64,000 bases of DNA from Vibrio sp. MedPE-SWchi (GTDB taxonomy: Bacteria > Pseudomonadota > Gammaproteobacteria > Enterobacterales > Vibrionaceae). The stretch spans positions 62,001 through 126,000 of the forward strand of contig MPDB01000005.1 in the NCBI GenBank assembly GCA_001874155.1, written 5' to 3'. The notes beneath the pieces were generated by a model. The model saw nothing but the letters and a program-made list of their open reading frames with translations. It was not told the DNA's origin and searched no databases. Below, piece after piece: positions 57,248 through 64,000 of this stretch (within the stretch, counting starts at the first letter, position 1; each line of letters opens with the position of its first letter). The position numbers and the translations under genes were made by a program.

Positions 57248-57378
57248 CATTAACCATTGTGGGTGTCTAACCCAAGATATACTTATCGATTTTGCACTCT
57301 CTAGAGTGCTGTTCGGAACTAAGCTTTCTTTTAGTTCCAATCGCTTTATAGCTCCACTTGCATCAGGAGGGATTGTCG

Positions 57379-58398
57379 ATGCTAGTTGTTCGCCCTATTT
57401 CAATGTCTGACTACGACGCACTGCACACTTGCGCGGTAGAGTCGGGCCATGGTTTTACCTCTCTTCCCGTAAACGAAGAACTGTTAACCAATCGTATCCA
57501 ACATTCAGAATATAGCTTCACGAAAGAGAACGTCACCGAGCCAGGTGATGAAGGCTATTTGATGGTGGGCTTTGATAGTGAAACCGGAGAGGTGGCAGGT
57601 TGTACTGGGGTTGAGGCCTCAATCGGCTGGGATGTCCCTTTTTACTCTTATCATATCAGTACCGTGGTGCATTCTTCGCCAAAGCTTGGTGTGAATAATG
57701 TCGTTAAGCTACTGACTTTTGGTAACAACTACACGGGGTGTAGTGAGATCTGCACCTTGTTCTTACGCCCGACTTTTCGTGGTGGTTTGAATGGTCGTTT
57801 GATGTCTAAGTGTCGCTTCTTGATGCTAGCAGAGCACCCAGAGCGCTTCTCCAAAACGATTTTTGCTGAAATGCGTGGTGTCTCTGATGATGAAGGTAAC
57901 TCCCCATTCTGGAAGTGGTTGCAGGAGCATTTCTTCTCAATCGATTTCACCATGGCCGATTACCTTACAGGGATTGGAAAAAAAGGCTTTATTGCCGATT
58001 TGATGCCCAAGCTGCCTATCTACATTAACTTGCTGAGTAAAGATGCTCAGGAAGTGATCGGTAAAGTGCATGAAAACACGCTGCCTGCTCTCAAGCTCTT
58101 AGAGCGTGAAGGATTTACCTGCCGTAACTACGTCGATATTTTCGATGCAGGCCCAACTGTTGAGTGTGATGCGCGCAATATTGAGTCGGTGCGTCACTCC
58201 TTTAGAGCCAAAGTCGTGGTCTCTGAACACACCAGTGCGGATGACTACCTAATCTCTAACACTTCATTTGAAGATTTTCGTGCAACGGCGGGTAAAGCCG
58301 CTTATGACCAAGCGAGTGATAGCGTTATTTTATCTCCTGAAGTCGCTAAGGCGCTAAAGGTTCAACAAGATGAATACGTGCGCATGCTTGCGCTTTAG
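57379..58398 (+). CDS. astA: Arginine N-succinyltransferase
   Basis: AstA transfers succinyl from succinyl-CoA to arginine, the first step of the AST pathway. From the ATG at 57379 with CAGGAGGG upstream the 339-residue product starts MLVVRPISMSDYDALHTCA. It has the conserved EICTLFLRPTFRGGLNGRLMSKCRFLM acyl-CoA region, EMRGVSDDEGNSPFW, and EREGFTCRNYVDIFDAGPTVE. Full family length. Confidence 0.96.
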   Translation: MLVVRPISMSDYDALHTCAVESGHGFTSLPVNEELLTNRIQHSEYSFTKENVTEPGDEGYLMVGFDSETGEVAGCTGVEASIGWDVPFYSYHISTVVHSSPKLGVNNVVKLLTFGNNYTGCSEICTLFLRPTFRGGLNGRLMSKCRFLMLAEHPERFSKTIFAEMRGVSDDEGNSPFWKWLQEHFFSIDFTMADYLTGIGKKGFIADLMPKLPIYINLLSKDAQEVIGKVHENTLPALKLLEREGFTCRNYVDIFDAGPTVECDARNIESVRHSFRAKVVVSEHTSADDYLISNTSFEDFRATAGKAAYDQASDSVILSPEVAKALKVQQDEYVRMLAL

Positions 58399-58432
58399 TG
58401 AACGTTCTGTGTAACAAATTAAGGAAACAGAT

Positions 58433-59890
58433 ATGACGCATTGGATTGCTGGAGATTGGGTGGCTGGACAAGGCGACGCCATGATCTCAACGAGCCCGTA
58501 CAATAACCAACAAATTTGGCAGGGAGAGAGTGCCACGCCACAGCAGGTTGAAGCAGCGGTAAATGCAGCTCGAGTTGCACTGATCGAATGGAAAAAAACA
58601 AGCTTTGCAGAGCGCGAACAGGTTGTACTGAAATTTGCCGAGCTGGTTAAAGCCAGCGGCGAAGAGATCGCCGAGATCATCGCCAAAGAAACAGGCAAGC
58701 CGATTTGGGAAACCCGCACAGAAGCAGGCGCGATGGCTGGTAAGATTGCTATATCGATTCGCGCTTATCATGAACGTACTGGTGATGCGAGGCGTGAAGC
58801 GGCTGGAAATCAAATCGTACTGCGTCACAAACCTCTTGGTGTGATGGCTGTTTTTGGTCCATACAACTTTCCGGCGCATCTGCCGAATGGTCATATCGTT
58901 CCTGCATTACTGGCCGGGAACACGGTGGTATTTAAACCGTCAGAGCAAACACCGTGGATCGGTGAGTTTGCGATGAAGTTATGGGAAAAAGCGGGCCTAC
59001 CGGCGGGTGTCATTAATCTAATACAAGGTGCCAAAGAAACAGGAATAGCACTTGCCGATGCGAAAGGCATTGATGGGGTCTTGTTTACGGGCAGTGCCAA
59101 CACTGGCCATGTACTGCATCGCCAATTTGCAGGTCAGCCTGGCAAAATGCTGGCGCTAGAAATGGGTGGTAATAACCCTATGGTGATCTCCAGTGAATAT
59201 GGTGACGTAGATGCAACCGTGTATACGATTATTCAATCGGCATTCATTAGTGCGGGTCAGCGCTGTACCTGTGCTCGTCGACTGTATATCCCTCAAGGTG
59301 AGAAGGGCGATGCGCTGTTGGTTCGTTTAGTTGAGGCGACTCAAAAGATTGTGATGGACGAACCCTTTGCAGAGCCAGCACCTTTTATGGGGCCTCAAAT
59401 CTCTAACGCCGCCGCTGAGGTTATTCTTAATGCTCAGAAACACCTTCAATCTCTTGGAGGAGAAAGCCTGATTGAATCAAAAGCGGGTCAAGCGGCTTTC
59501 GTATCACCAGGGATCATTGATGTGACGAGTATCAGTGATTTGCCCGATGAGGAGTATTTTGGTCCTCTTTTGCAGGTGGTTCGCTATGACGGTCTACAAA
59601 ATGCCGTTGAGATGGCAAATGACACCCGCTTTGGACTATCGGCCGGTTTGGTATCAACGAACGACTCTGAATGGGACTATTTTGTTGACCATATTCGTGC
59701 AGGTATTGTGAATCGAAACAGACAGCTTACTGGCGCAAGTGGTGATGCCCCCTTTGGTGGACCTGGCGCATCGGGCAACTTAAGACCGAGCGCATACTAT
59801 GCAGCTGATTATTGTGCGTATCCAATGGCGTCAATGGAAGGTGAAGAGACACTGCTTCCTGCGACATTTAGCCCGGGCATTGAACTTTAA
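58433..59890 (+). CDS. astD: Succinylglutamate semialdehyde dehydrogenase
   Basis: AstD oxidises N-succinylglutamate semialdehyde in arginine breakdown. The 485-residue aldehyde dehydrogenase has [33 protein letters not shown] (NAD site), the catalytic Glu in [10 protein letters not shown], and the nucleophile Cys in [11 protein letters not shown]. Normal length. It starts 34 bp after astA with AAGGAAAC in front. Confidence 0.96.
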   Translation: MTHWIAGDWVAGQGDAMISTSPYNNQQIWQGESATPQQVEAAVNAARVALIEWKKTSFAEREQVVLKFAELVKASGEEIAEIIAKETGKPIWETRTEAGAMAGKIAISIRAYHERTGDARREAAGNQIVLRHKPLGVMAVFGPYNFPAHLPNGHIVPALLAGNTVVFKPSEQTPWIGEFAMKLWEKAGLPAGVINLIQGAKETGIALADAKGIDGVLFTGSANTGHVLHRQFAGQPGKMLALEMGGNNPMVISSEYGDVDATVYTIIQSAFISAGQRCTCARRLYIPQGEKGDALLVRLVEATQKIVMDEPFAEPAPFMGPQISNAAAEVILNAQKHLQSLGGESLIESKAGQAAFVSPGIIDVTSISDLPDEEYFGPLLQVVRYDGLQNAVEMANDTRFGLSAGLVSTNDSEWDYFVDHIRAGIVNRNRQLTGASGDAPFGGPGASGNLRPSAYYAADYCAYPMASMEGEETLLPATFSPGIEL

Positions 59891-59914
59891 CTCTGACTGA
59901 TACAAGGACTCGCT

Positions 59915-60706
59915 ATGACCCCTGATACACTCTTTACGGCTTTGTGGACCGATTACATTAATCGTCTGTGCCCATCTGCTGACCACGTGCATCAATTACT
60001 GCGCGAAGATGAAGCGTTGATAAATGATCATATCGCGTTGAGAACCTTCAATTGCGCGCCACTTGGCATTGAAACGCTAGCCAAGCCTTTCTTGGATGTC
60101 GGTTATGTCGCCTGCGGTGATTATGAGTTTGAGAGCAAGAAGTTGGTTGCGAAGCACTATGAGCATCCTGACTCAAAGCAGCCTAAGGTCTTCATCAGTG
60201 AATTGAAAGTGGATGAATGTTCTCAGCAGCTACAAGAGATAGTGACTGGACTTGTAGAGCAATCGGATCATAGTAACCTAAAAGGTCATGAGTTCTTGTA
60301 TGGTGGGCGACTTTGGGACTTGAGCTATGCGGATTTTCAGGCGTTAGCAAAAGAGAGTGAGTACGCTTCGTGGCTTGCGGCGCATGGTTATGGCGCGAAT
60401 CACTTTACGGTCAGCGTTAATCAACTCAACGCGTTTGAAGAAGTGAAACAGGTCAACGAGTACCTTCGTCAATCAGGCTTCGTTATTAATGAAGCGGGTG
60501 GCGAAGTTAAGGGCTCACCTGAGGTGTTGCTTGAACAATCCTCGACAATGGCCGATAAGGTCTCTGTTCGCTTTAGTGATGGCGTAGAATTAATTCCAGG
60601 AGGGTTTTACGAGTTTGCTAAGCGCTACGCTATGTCAAATGGTGAACTTTACACAGGCTTTGTTGCTGCATCAGCAGATAAAATCTTCGAGAGCACCAAC
60701 ACGTAA
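59915..60706 (+). CDS. DUF1338 protein, 2-oxoadipate dioxygenase/decarboxylase-like
   Basis: The 263-residue product belongs to DUF1338 (YdcJ/HglS group), a vicinal-oxygen-chelate-type fold. Family landmarks: HIALRTFNCAP near residue 39 with a metal His, GYVACGDYEFESKKLVAKHYEHPD, HGYGANHFTVSVN with the second His, and a late PGGFYEFAKRY with the Glu. HglS in Pseudomonas turns 2-oxoadipate into 2-hydroxyglutarate. Here the gene is 24 bp after astD, so a role on a related 2-oxo acid from amino-acid breakdown is plausible but unproven. astB and astE are absent from this run. Confidence 0.87.
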   Translation: MTPDTLFTALWTDYINRLCPSADHVHQLLREDEALINDHIALRTFNCAPLGIETLAKPFLDVGYVACGDYEFESKKLVAKHYEHPDSKQPKVFISELKVDECSQQLQEIVTGLVEQSDHSNLKGHEFLYGGRLWDLSYADFQALAKESEYASWLAAHGYGANHFTVSVNQLNAFEEVKQVNEYLRQSGFVINEAGGEVKGSPEVLLEQSSTMADKVSVRFSDGVELIPGGFYEFAKRYAMSNGELYTGFVAASADKIFESTNT

Positions 60707-60728
60707 TTTTACCGTCAGCTAGAAATGA

Positions 60729-60771
60729 ATAAGCCACCAAGTGTAAGCTTGGTGGCTTTATTATTTTTCAT
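60729..60771. terminator. Bidirectional terminator between the DUF1338 gene and crp
   Basis: AAGCCACCAAG and CTTGGTGGCTT form a perfect 11-bp stem with a 6-nt loop, followed by TATTATTTTT. It separates convergent genes. Confidence 0.9.
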
Positions 60772-60790
60772 CACTAATTGTTCGTAGAGA

Positions 60791-61423
60791 TTAACGAGTT
60801 CCGTATACCACGATTGTTTTACCGTGGGCAGAAATCAGGTTTTGCTCTTCTAGCATTTTCAAAATACGACCAACGGTTTCACGAGAACAACCTACAATTT
60901 GACCGATCTCTTGACGAGTGATCTTAATTTGCATGCCGTCTGGGTGAGTCATTGCATCAGGTTGTTTCGCTAGGTTTAGAAGCGTTTGTGCAATACGACC
61001 CGTCACGTCTAGGAACGCTAGATCTCCTACTTTTTGGCTTGTCACTTGCAGGCGGTTAGCCATTTGTGACGAAAGACGCATTAGGATGTCTGGGTTAACT
61101 TGGATAAGTTGACGGAACTTCTTGAAAGAGATTTCAGCAACTTCACAAGGTGATTTAGCTCGAACCCATGCAGTACGCTCTTGGTCTTCTTCAAAAAGGC
61201 CTAATTCACCAATAAAGTCGCCTTGGTTAAGGTAAGAAAGAATCATTTCTTTACCTTCTTCATCCTTGATGAGCACCGCAACAGAACCTTTAACGATGTA
61301 GTACAACGTTTCTGCTTTTTCGCCCGCGTGGATTAGCGTGCTTTTTGAAGGGTACTTATGAATATGACAGTGTGAAAGAAACCACTCTAGTGTTGGATCT
61401 GTTTGAGGTTTGCCTAAAACCAT
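60791..61423 (-). CDS. crp: cAMP receptor protein CRP
   Basis: CRP is the global catabolite activator. The 210-residue product is nearly identical to the family consensus. The cAMP-binding [19 protein letters not shown] region lies around residues 70-90, the hinge at [12 protein letters not shown], and the recognition helix in [19 protein letters not shown]. Length is exact for CRP. A CRP-like site sits upstream at 61617, in keeping with autoregulation. Confidence 0.98.
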   Translation of the reverse strand: MVLGKPQTDPTLEWFLSHCHIHKYPSKSTLIHAGEKAETLYYIVKGSVAVLIKDEEGKEMILSYLNQGDFIGELGLFEEDQERTAWVRAKSPCEVAEISFKKFRQLIQVNPDILMRLSSQMANRLQVTSQKVGDLAFLDVTGRIAQTLLNLAKQPDAMTHPDGMQIKITRQEIGQIVGCSRETVGRILKMLEEQNLISAHGKTIVVYGTR

Positions 61424-61616
61424 AATATATCAATTCCTCTGAAAGGTGCGCGTATCGCTTTCCATGTGTACAGCGAAGCCTTAAATTTAGCTTACTTTAG
61501 GGTAAGGGTACGATTCTAATGCCGTAAGCTATCTTGTATTACGGTTAAGAATAGTATCCTTTTTTTAGTCGGATTTCTTGATTTTAATCGGTCCAATATG
61601 CGGTTATTTTACGCAA

Positions 61617-61638
61617 AAATGTGCACATGATCACGGTA
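61617..61638. promoter_or_regulatory. Candidate CRP-binding site upstream of crp
   Basis: TGTGC-ACATGA-TCACG at 61620-61635 fits TGTGA-N6-TCACA with two deviations and a symmetric core. It lies about 195 bp before the crp start codon, in the gap before prkB. Autoregulation of crp by CRP is known in enteric bacteria. Confidence 0.5.
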
Positions 61639-61668
61639 TGAAAAGTAAACGACTCAAATGGTGAGTGT

Positions 61669-62538
61669 TTATCCGATTTTCCCTGTCTCAATCAGTTGCT
61701 GCAGGATAGGCCTTGCAATGAGTTCCATAGCAAAACTCATCTTGCCGCCCGGTACAACAAGGGTGTTATGCCGAGACATAAACGAGCCATCAATCATAGC
61801 CAGTAGATATGGGAAGTCGACATTTTTAATGCCACGCAATCGAATAACAACGAAACTCTCATCGAGACTTGGAATACCCTTTGCATTGAGTGGGTTTGAT
61901 GTATCGACGGTTGGCACACGCTGGAAGTTGATATGGGTACGCGAAAACTGAGGTGTGATGTAGTTAAGATAGTCATCCATCGAACGAACAATCGAGTCCA
62001 TGACGGCTTCTCTTGAGTGTCCTCTATCTCGAGTATCTCGAACGAATTTTTGAATCCATTCTAGGTTTACAATTGGAACCATGCCAATGAGTAAATCGAC
62101 GTGTTGCGCGACATTCACATCACCATCGACGACACCACCATGCAATCCTTCATAAAATAGGACATCTGAGTTTTCAGGCAGATCTTGCCATGGAGTAAAC
62201 GTGCCCGGCATCTGGTTGTAGGGTACGGCTTCATCAAAGGTGTGTAGGTATCGACGTACCTGTCCTGTGCCATCGTTACCATACGTTCGAAAGAACTCTT
62301 CGAGGGTGGGGAAGTCGTTCGCCTGCGGACCAAAGTAGCTGATGTGCTTACCTTGCTCTCTGGATTTTCGGATCTCGACATCCATCTCTGGTCGGGTAAA
62401 GCGATGGAAGCTATCCCCTTCAACCCAGGCTGGTTTCACGTTCATCATGTTAAACATTTTTCTAAATGCTTCTGAAGTCGTGGTGGTTCCTGCGCCAGAA
62501 GATCCGGTCACTGCGATAATTGGATGTTTTGCTGACAT
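61669..62538 (-). CDS. prkB: Phosphoribulokinase-like protein PrkB
   Basis: The 289-residue P-loop kinase resembles phosphoribulokinase: Walker A GSSGAGTTTTSEAF at residues 12-25, EGDSFHRFTRPEMD, VLFYEGLHGG (Walker B), and HINFQRVPTVDTSNP. The same gene lies between crp and yheU in E. coli and Vibrio, where it is called PrkB and is not linked to carbon fixation. Its true substrate is not established. Confidence 0.92.
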   Translation of the reverse strand: MSAKHPIIAVTGSSGAGTTTTSEAFRKMFNMMNVKPAWVEGDSFHRFTRPEMDVEIRKSREQGKHISYFGPQANDFPTLEEFFRTYGNDGTGQVRRYLHTFDEAVPYNQMPGTFTPWQDLPENSDVLFYEGLHGGVVDGDVNVAQHVDLLIGMVPIVNLEWIQKFVRDTRDRGHSREAVMDSIVRSMDDYLNYITPQFSRTHINFQRVPTVDTSNPLNAKGIPSLDESFVVIRLRGIKNVDFPYLLAMIDGSFMSRHNTLVVPGGKMSFAMELIARPILQQLIETGKIG

Positions 62539-62680
62539 GACAAACCTTGTCGTAAATGAAACTTACTTGTTGATTGTTCAGTGCGCGCCTGTTGATGGCA
62601 ATAGGCGCAAGAATTTCACTATAGCACGCATAAATGAAAGGTCTACGCTGAGTAAAGCTGTGAGGCTAAAAGCGAGAAGG

Positions 62681-62893
62681 CTATAGCGAATTGCGCATTT
62701 TTATGTCTACGGTTTCATGTAACTCTGAGAACACAACCGTCGCGTCACCGCTTTTTAGAAGGCTTTTTACTTGTTCAATTTTCTGATCGAGTGAATATTC
62801 CATTTCGCCGTAGTCTGTTCCTTCTCTTAGAACGAACTCTTTAATTAGGTTCTCTAAGGTGTCTGTTTCAATTTGTTGCCATGGAATAATCAT
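62681..62893 (-). CDS. yheU: YheU-family small conserved protein
   Basis: The 70-residue protein begins [20 protein letters not shown], followed by [22 protein letters not shown], the usual pattern of the YheU (UPF0270) family. It has no signal peptide or membrane helix. Its place between prkB and the hydrolase gene is conserved. Function unknown. Confidence 0.93.
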   Translation of the reverse strand: MIIPWQQIETDTLENLIKEFVLREGTDYGEMEYSLDQKIEQVKSLLKSGDATVVFSELHETVDIKMRNSL

Positions 62894-62987
62894 AGGTCTC
62901 TTTTTAGTACGTGGATGTGAATGGTTTTTATTAAAAGCAGTGCAAAGCCCGTGATTAATTCAGGCTTGTTTTGTCTTAAGGTGACTA

Positions 62988-63959
62988 CTAGCTCTTTAAC
63001 GCTTCATAGTAGGCAGGAAGCATTTGCTCTAGCCAAAATACAGGCTTAGTGACACTGCCTGAGATGAAACCAACATGCCCACCATGCTCAAGCAATCGAT
63101 AGTCAATATTGTCGGGCAGTATAAAACTAGGAATGACCTGTTGTGTCATGAACGGATCGTCTTTGGCATGAATGATCTGAAGCGGTAAGGTGATCTCTTG
63201 TAATTTATGGATACCCGAGCAGCGTTGGTAATAGTTTTGCGCACTTTCAAACCCATGCAGAGGCGCGGTAATGAGTTCATCAAACTCGTACAGTTTTGAT
63301 ATACGTTTAATGCGTTGATAGGAGAGACCAAGCTCCCCTTTTAACAATCGGTGCTTGTTGAGGGCGCTTTTCTTGAGTGAAGAGACTAAGTAGCGGCGGT
63401 ATACCTTAGAAAACCCTTGTTCGATTCTTTCTGAGCACGCTGAGAGATCGAGCGGAGCGGATACAATCGTTGCTGCATCCACTAATGGGTTGTCTTTGTA
63501 ATGAGCCAGGTAGTTCGCAAGCATATTTCCACCAAGAGAAATACCAACGGCAACCTTAGGCTTGTTTGGGAAACGCATGTTGAGATAGTTTAAGAAATAG
63601 CGCGCATCTTCAATTTCACCAGAATGGTAGGCGCGCGCGAGGTTGTTGGGTTTACCGCTGCAACCGCGAAAGTGCATCATTACCGAGAGCCAGCCTTGCT
63701 CAGAGAAAGCTTGCATTAATCCATTGGCGTAAGGGCTATAAAAGCTGCCTTCTAATCCATGGAATAAGATGAAAATAGGCTTCTTATTGGCTTGTTTGGA
63801 GTGTGGGTCTTCGCTCCATGCTAAATCAACAAAGTCACCATCGGCTGTGTCGAGTGTTTGCCACACGGGTTCAAATAGCGCTTTCTTTCGCATAAATCGA
63901 GGGGCAAGCGTTTGTAGGTGCGGGTTTTTTATGCCCGTCGCAGCGATAAATTGAGTCAT
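62988..63959 (-). CDS. yheT: YheT-family alpha/beta hydrolase
   Basis: The 323-residue protein belongs to the YheT/ABHD1-3 group. It has PHLQTLAPRF near the start, ILFHGLEGSFYSPY with the oxyanion region, MMHFRGCSGKPN, the nucleophile Ser in VGISLGGNMLANYL, IHAKDDPFM (acid) and EHGGHVGF (His). A soluble esterase-like enzyme; the substrate is unknown. Confidence 0.92.
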   Translation of the reverse strand: MTQFIAATGIKNPHLQTLAPRFMRKKALFEPVWQTLDTADGDFVDLAWSEDPHSKQANKKPIFILFHGLEGSFYSPYANGLMQAFSEQGWLSVMMHFRGCSGKPNNLARAYHSGEIEDARYFLNYLNMRFPNKPKVAVGISLGGNMLANYLAHYKDNPLVDAATIVSAPLDLSACSERIEQGFSKVYRRYLVSSLKKSALNKHRLLKGELGLSYQRIKRISKLYEFDELITAPLHGFESAQNYYQRCSGIHKLQEITLPLQIIHAKDDPFMTQQVIPSFILPDNIDYRLLEHGGHVGFISGSVTKPVFWLEQMLPAYYEALKS

Positions 63960-64000
63960 GATGAACCGTTAATGTTAGTTATTATTCTGATTGCATGGCG

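Overview
The window is chromosomal DNA from a Vibrio (Vibrionaceae). The evidence is an AphA-type PadR regulator, an argininosuccinate lyase fused to a GNAT domain (ArgH-GNAT), a peroxiredoxin-glutaredoxin fusion beside oxyR, a pilMNOPQ-aroKB-damX-dam-rpe-gph-trpS run, an Xds/ExeM-like nuclease with a GlyGly-CTERM tail, and a pabA-astCAD-(DUF1338)-crp-prkB-yheU-yheT run. From memory this order matches Vibrio chromosome I. The exact species cannot be told from the sequence alone. I saw no rRNA, tRNA, IS element, phage gene or CRISPR array.

Layout. (1) About 1-17,000, + strand: the right part of a surface-polysaccharide (capsule or O-antigen) locus of the ABC-transporter type. It holds a truncated export permease, a KpsE/Wzz-like chain protein, the dTDP-L-rhamnose genes (rmlA, rmlC, rmlD, rmlB, split by two glycosyltransferases), three further glycosyltransferases, an orphan alpha/beta-hydrolase-like gene, ugd, galU and a KpsT/Wzt-like ATPase. 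A terminator-like hairpin follows, then a WecA-like initiating phosphosugar transferase coupled to a small secreted protein. The stretch from about 7.2 to 10.9 kb is visibly more A+T-rich than the housekeeping DNA. (2) 18,984-22,212: rhodanese protein, secB, gpsA, cysE. (3) 22,332-27,348, - strand: aphA, ppc, argE. (4) 27,556-32,962, + strand: argC, argB, argG, argH; argG carries a frameshifting deletion. (5) 33,318-37,639: a small membrane protein, RidA, and a redox cluster (Lpd-like flavoprotein, Prx-Grx, OxyR) with a clear OxyR operator. (6) 37,731-51,916: mrcA divergent from pilMNOPQ, then aroK (frameshifted), aroB, damX, dam, rpe, gph, trpS. (7) 52,267-60,706: secreted nuclease, pabA, astC/argD, astA, astD and a DUF1338 gene. 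(8) 60,791-63,959, - strand: crp, prkB, yheU and yheT.

How they work together. GalU and Ugd make UDP-glucose and UDP-glucuronate, and RmlABCD make dTDP-L-rhamnose. The GT-A glycosyltransferases would build a polymer from these, and the split ABC transporter with the KpsE-like protein would export it. The arg genes form a divergent argE/argCB(G) unit plus argH. The ast genes run arginine breakdown. AphA, OxyR and CRP are global regulators located here.

The main oddities are out-of-frame deletions in argG (about 20 nt) and aroK (about 35 nt), both next to nucleotide-binding loops; a 4x 9-bp tandem repeat inside the catalytic Asp motif of the WecA-like protein; a hairpin-plus-U-tract directly before that gene; a 936-residue glycosyltransferase with three copies of an N-terminal module; and an intergenic two-hairpin element after argH that could be a small RNA.
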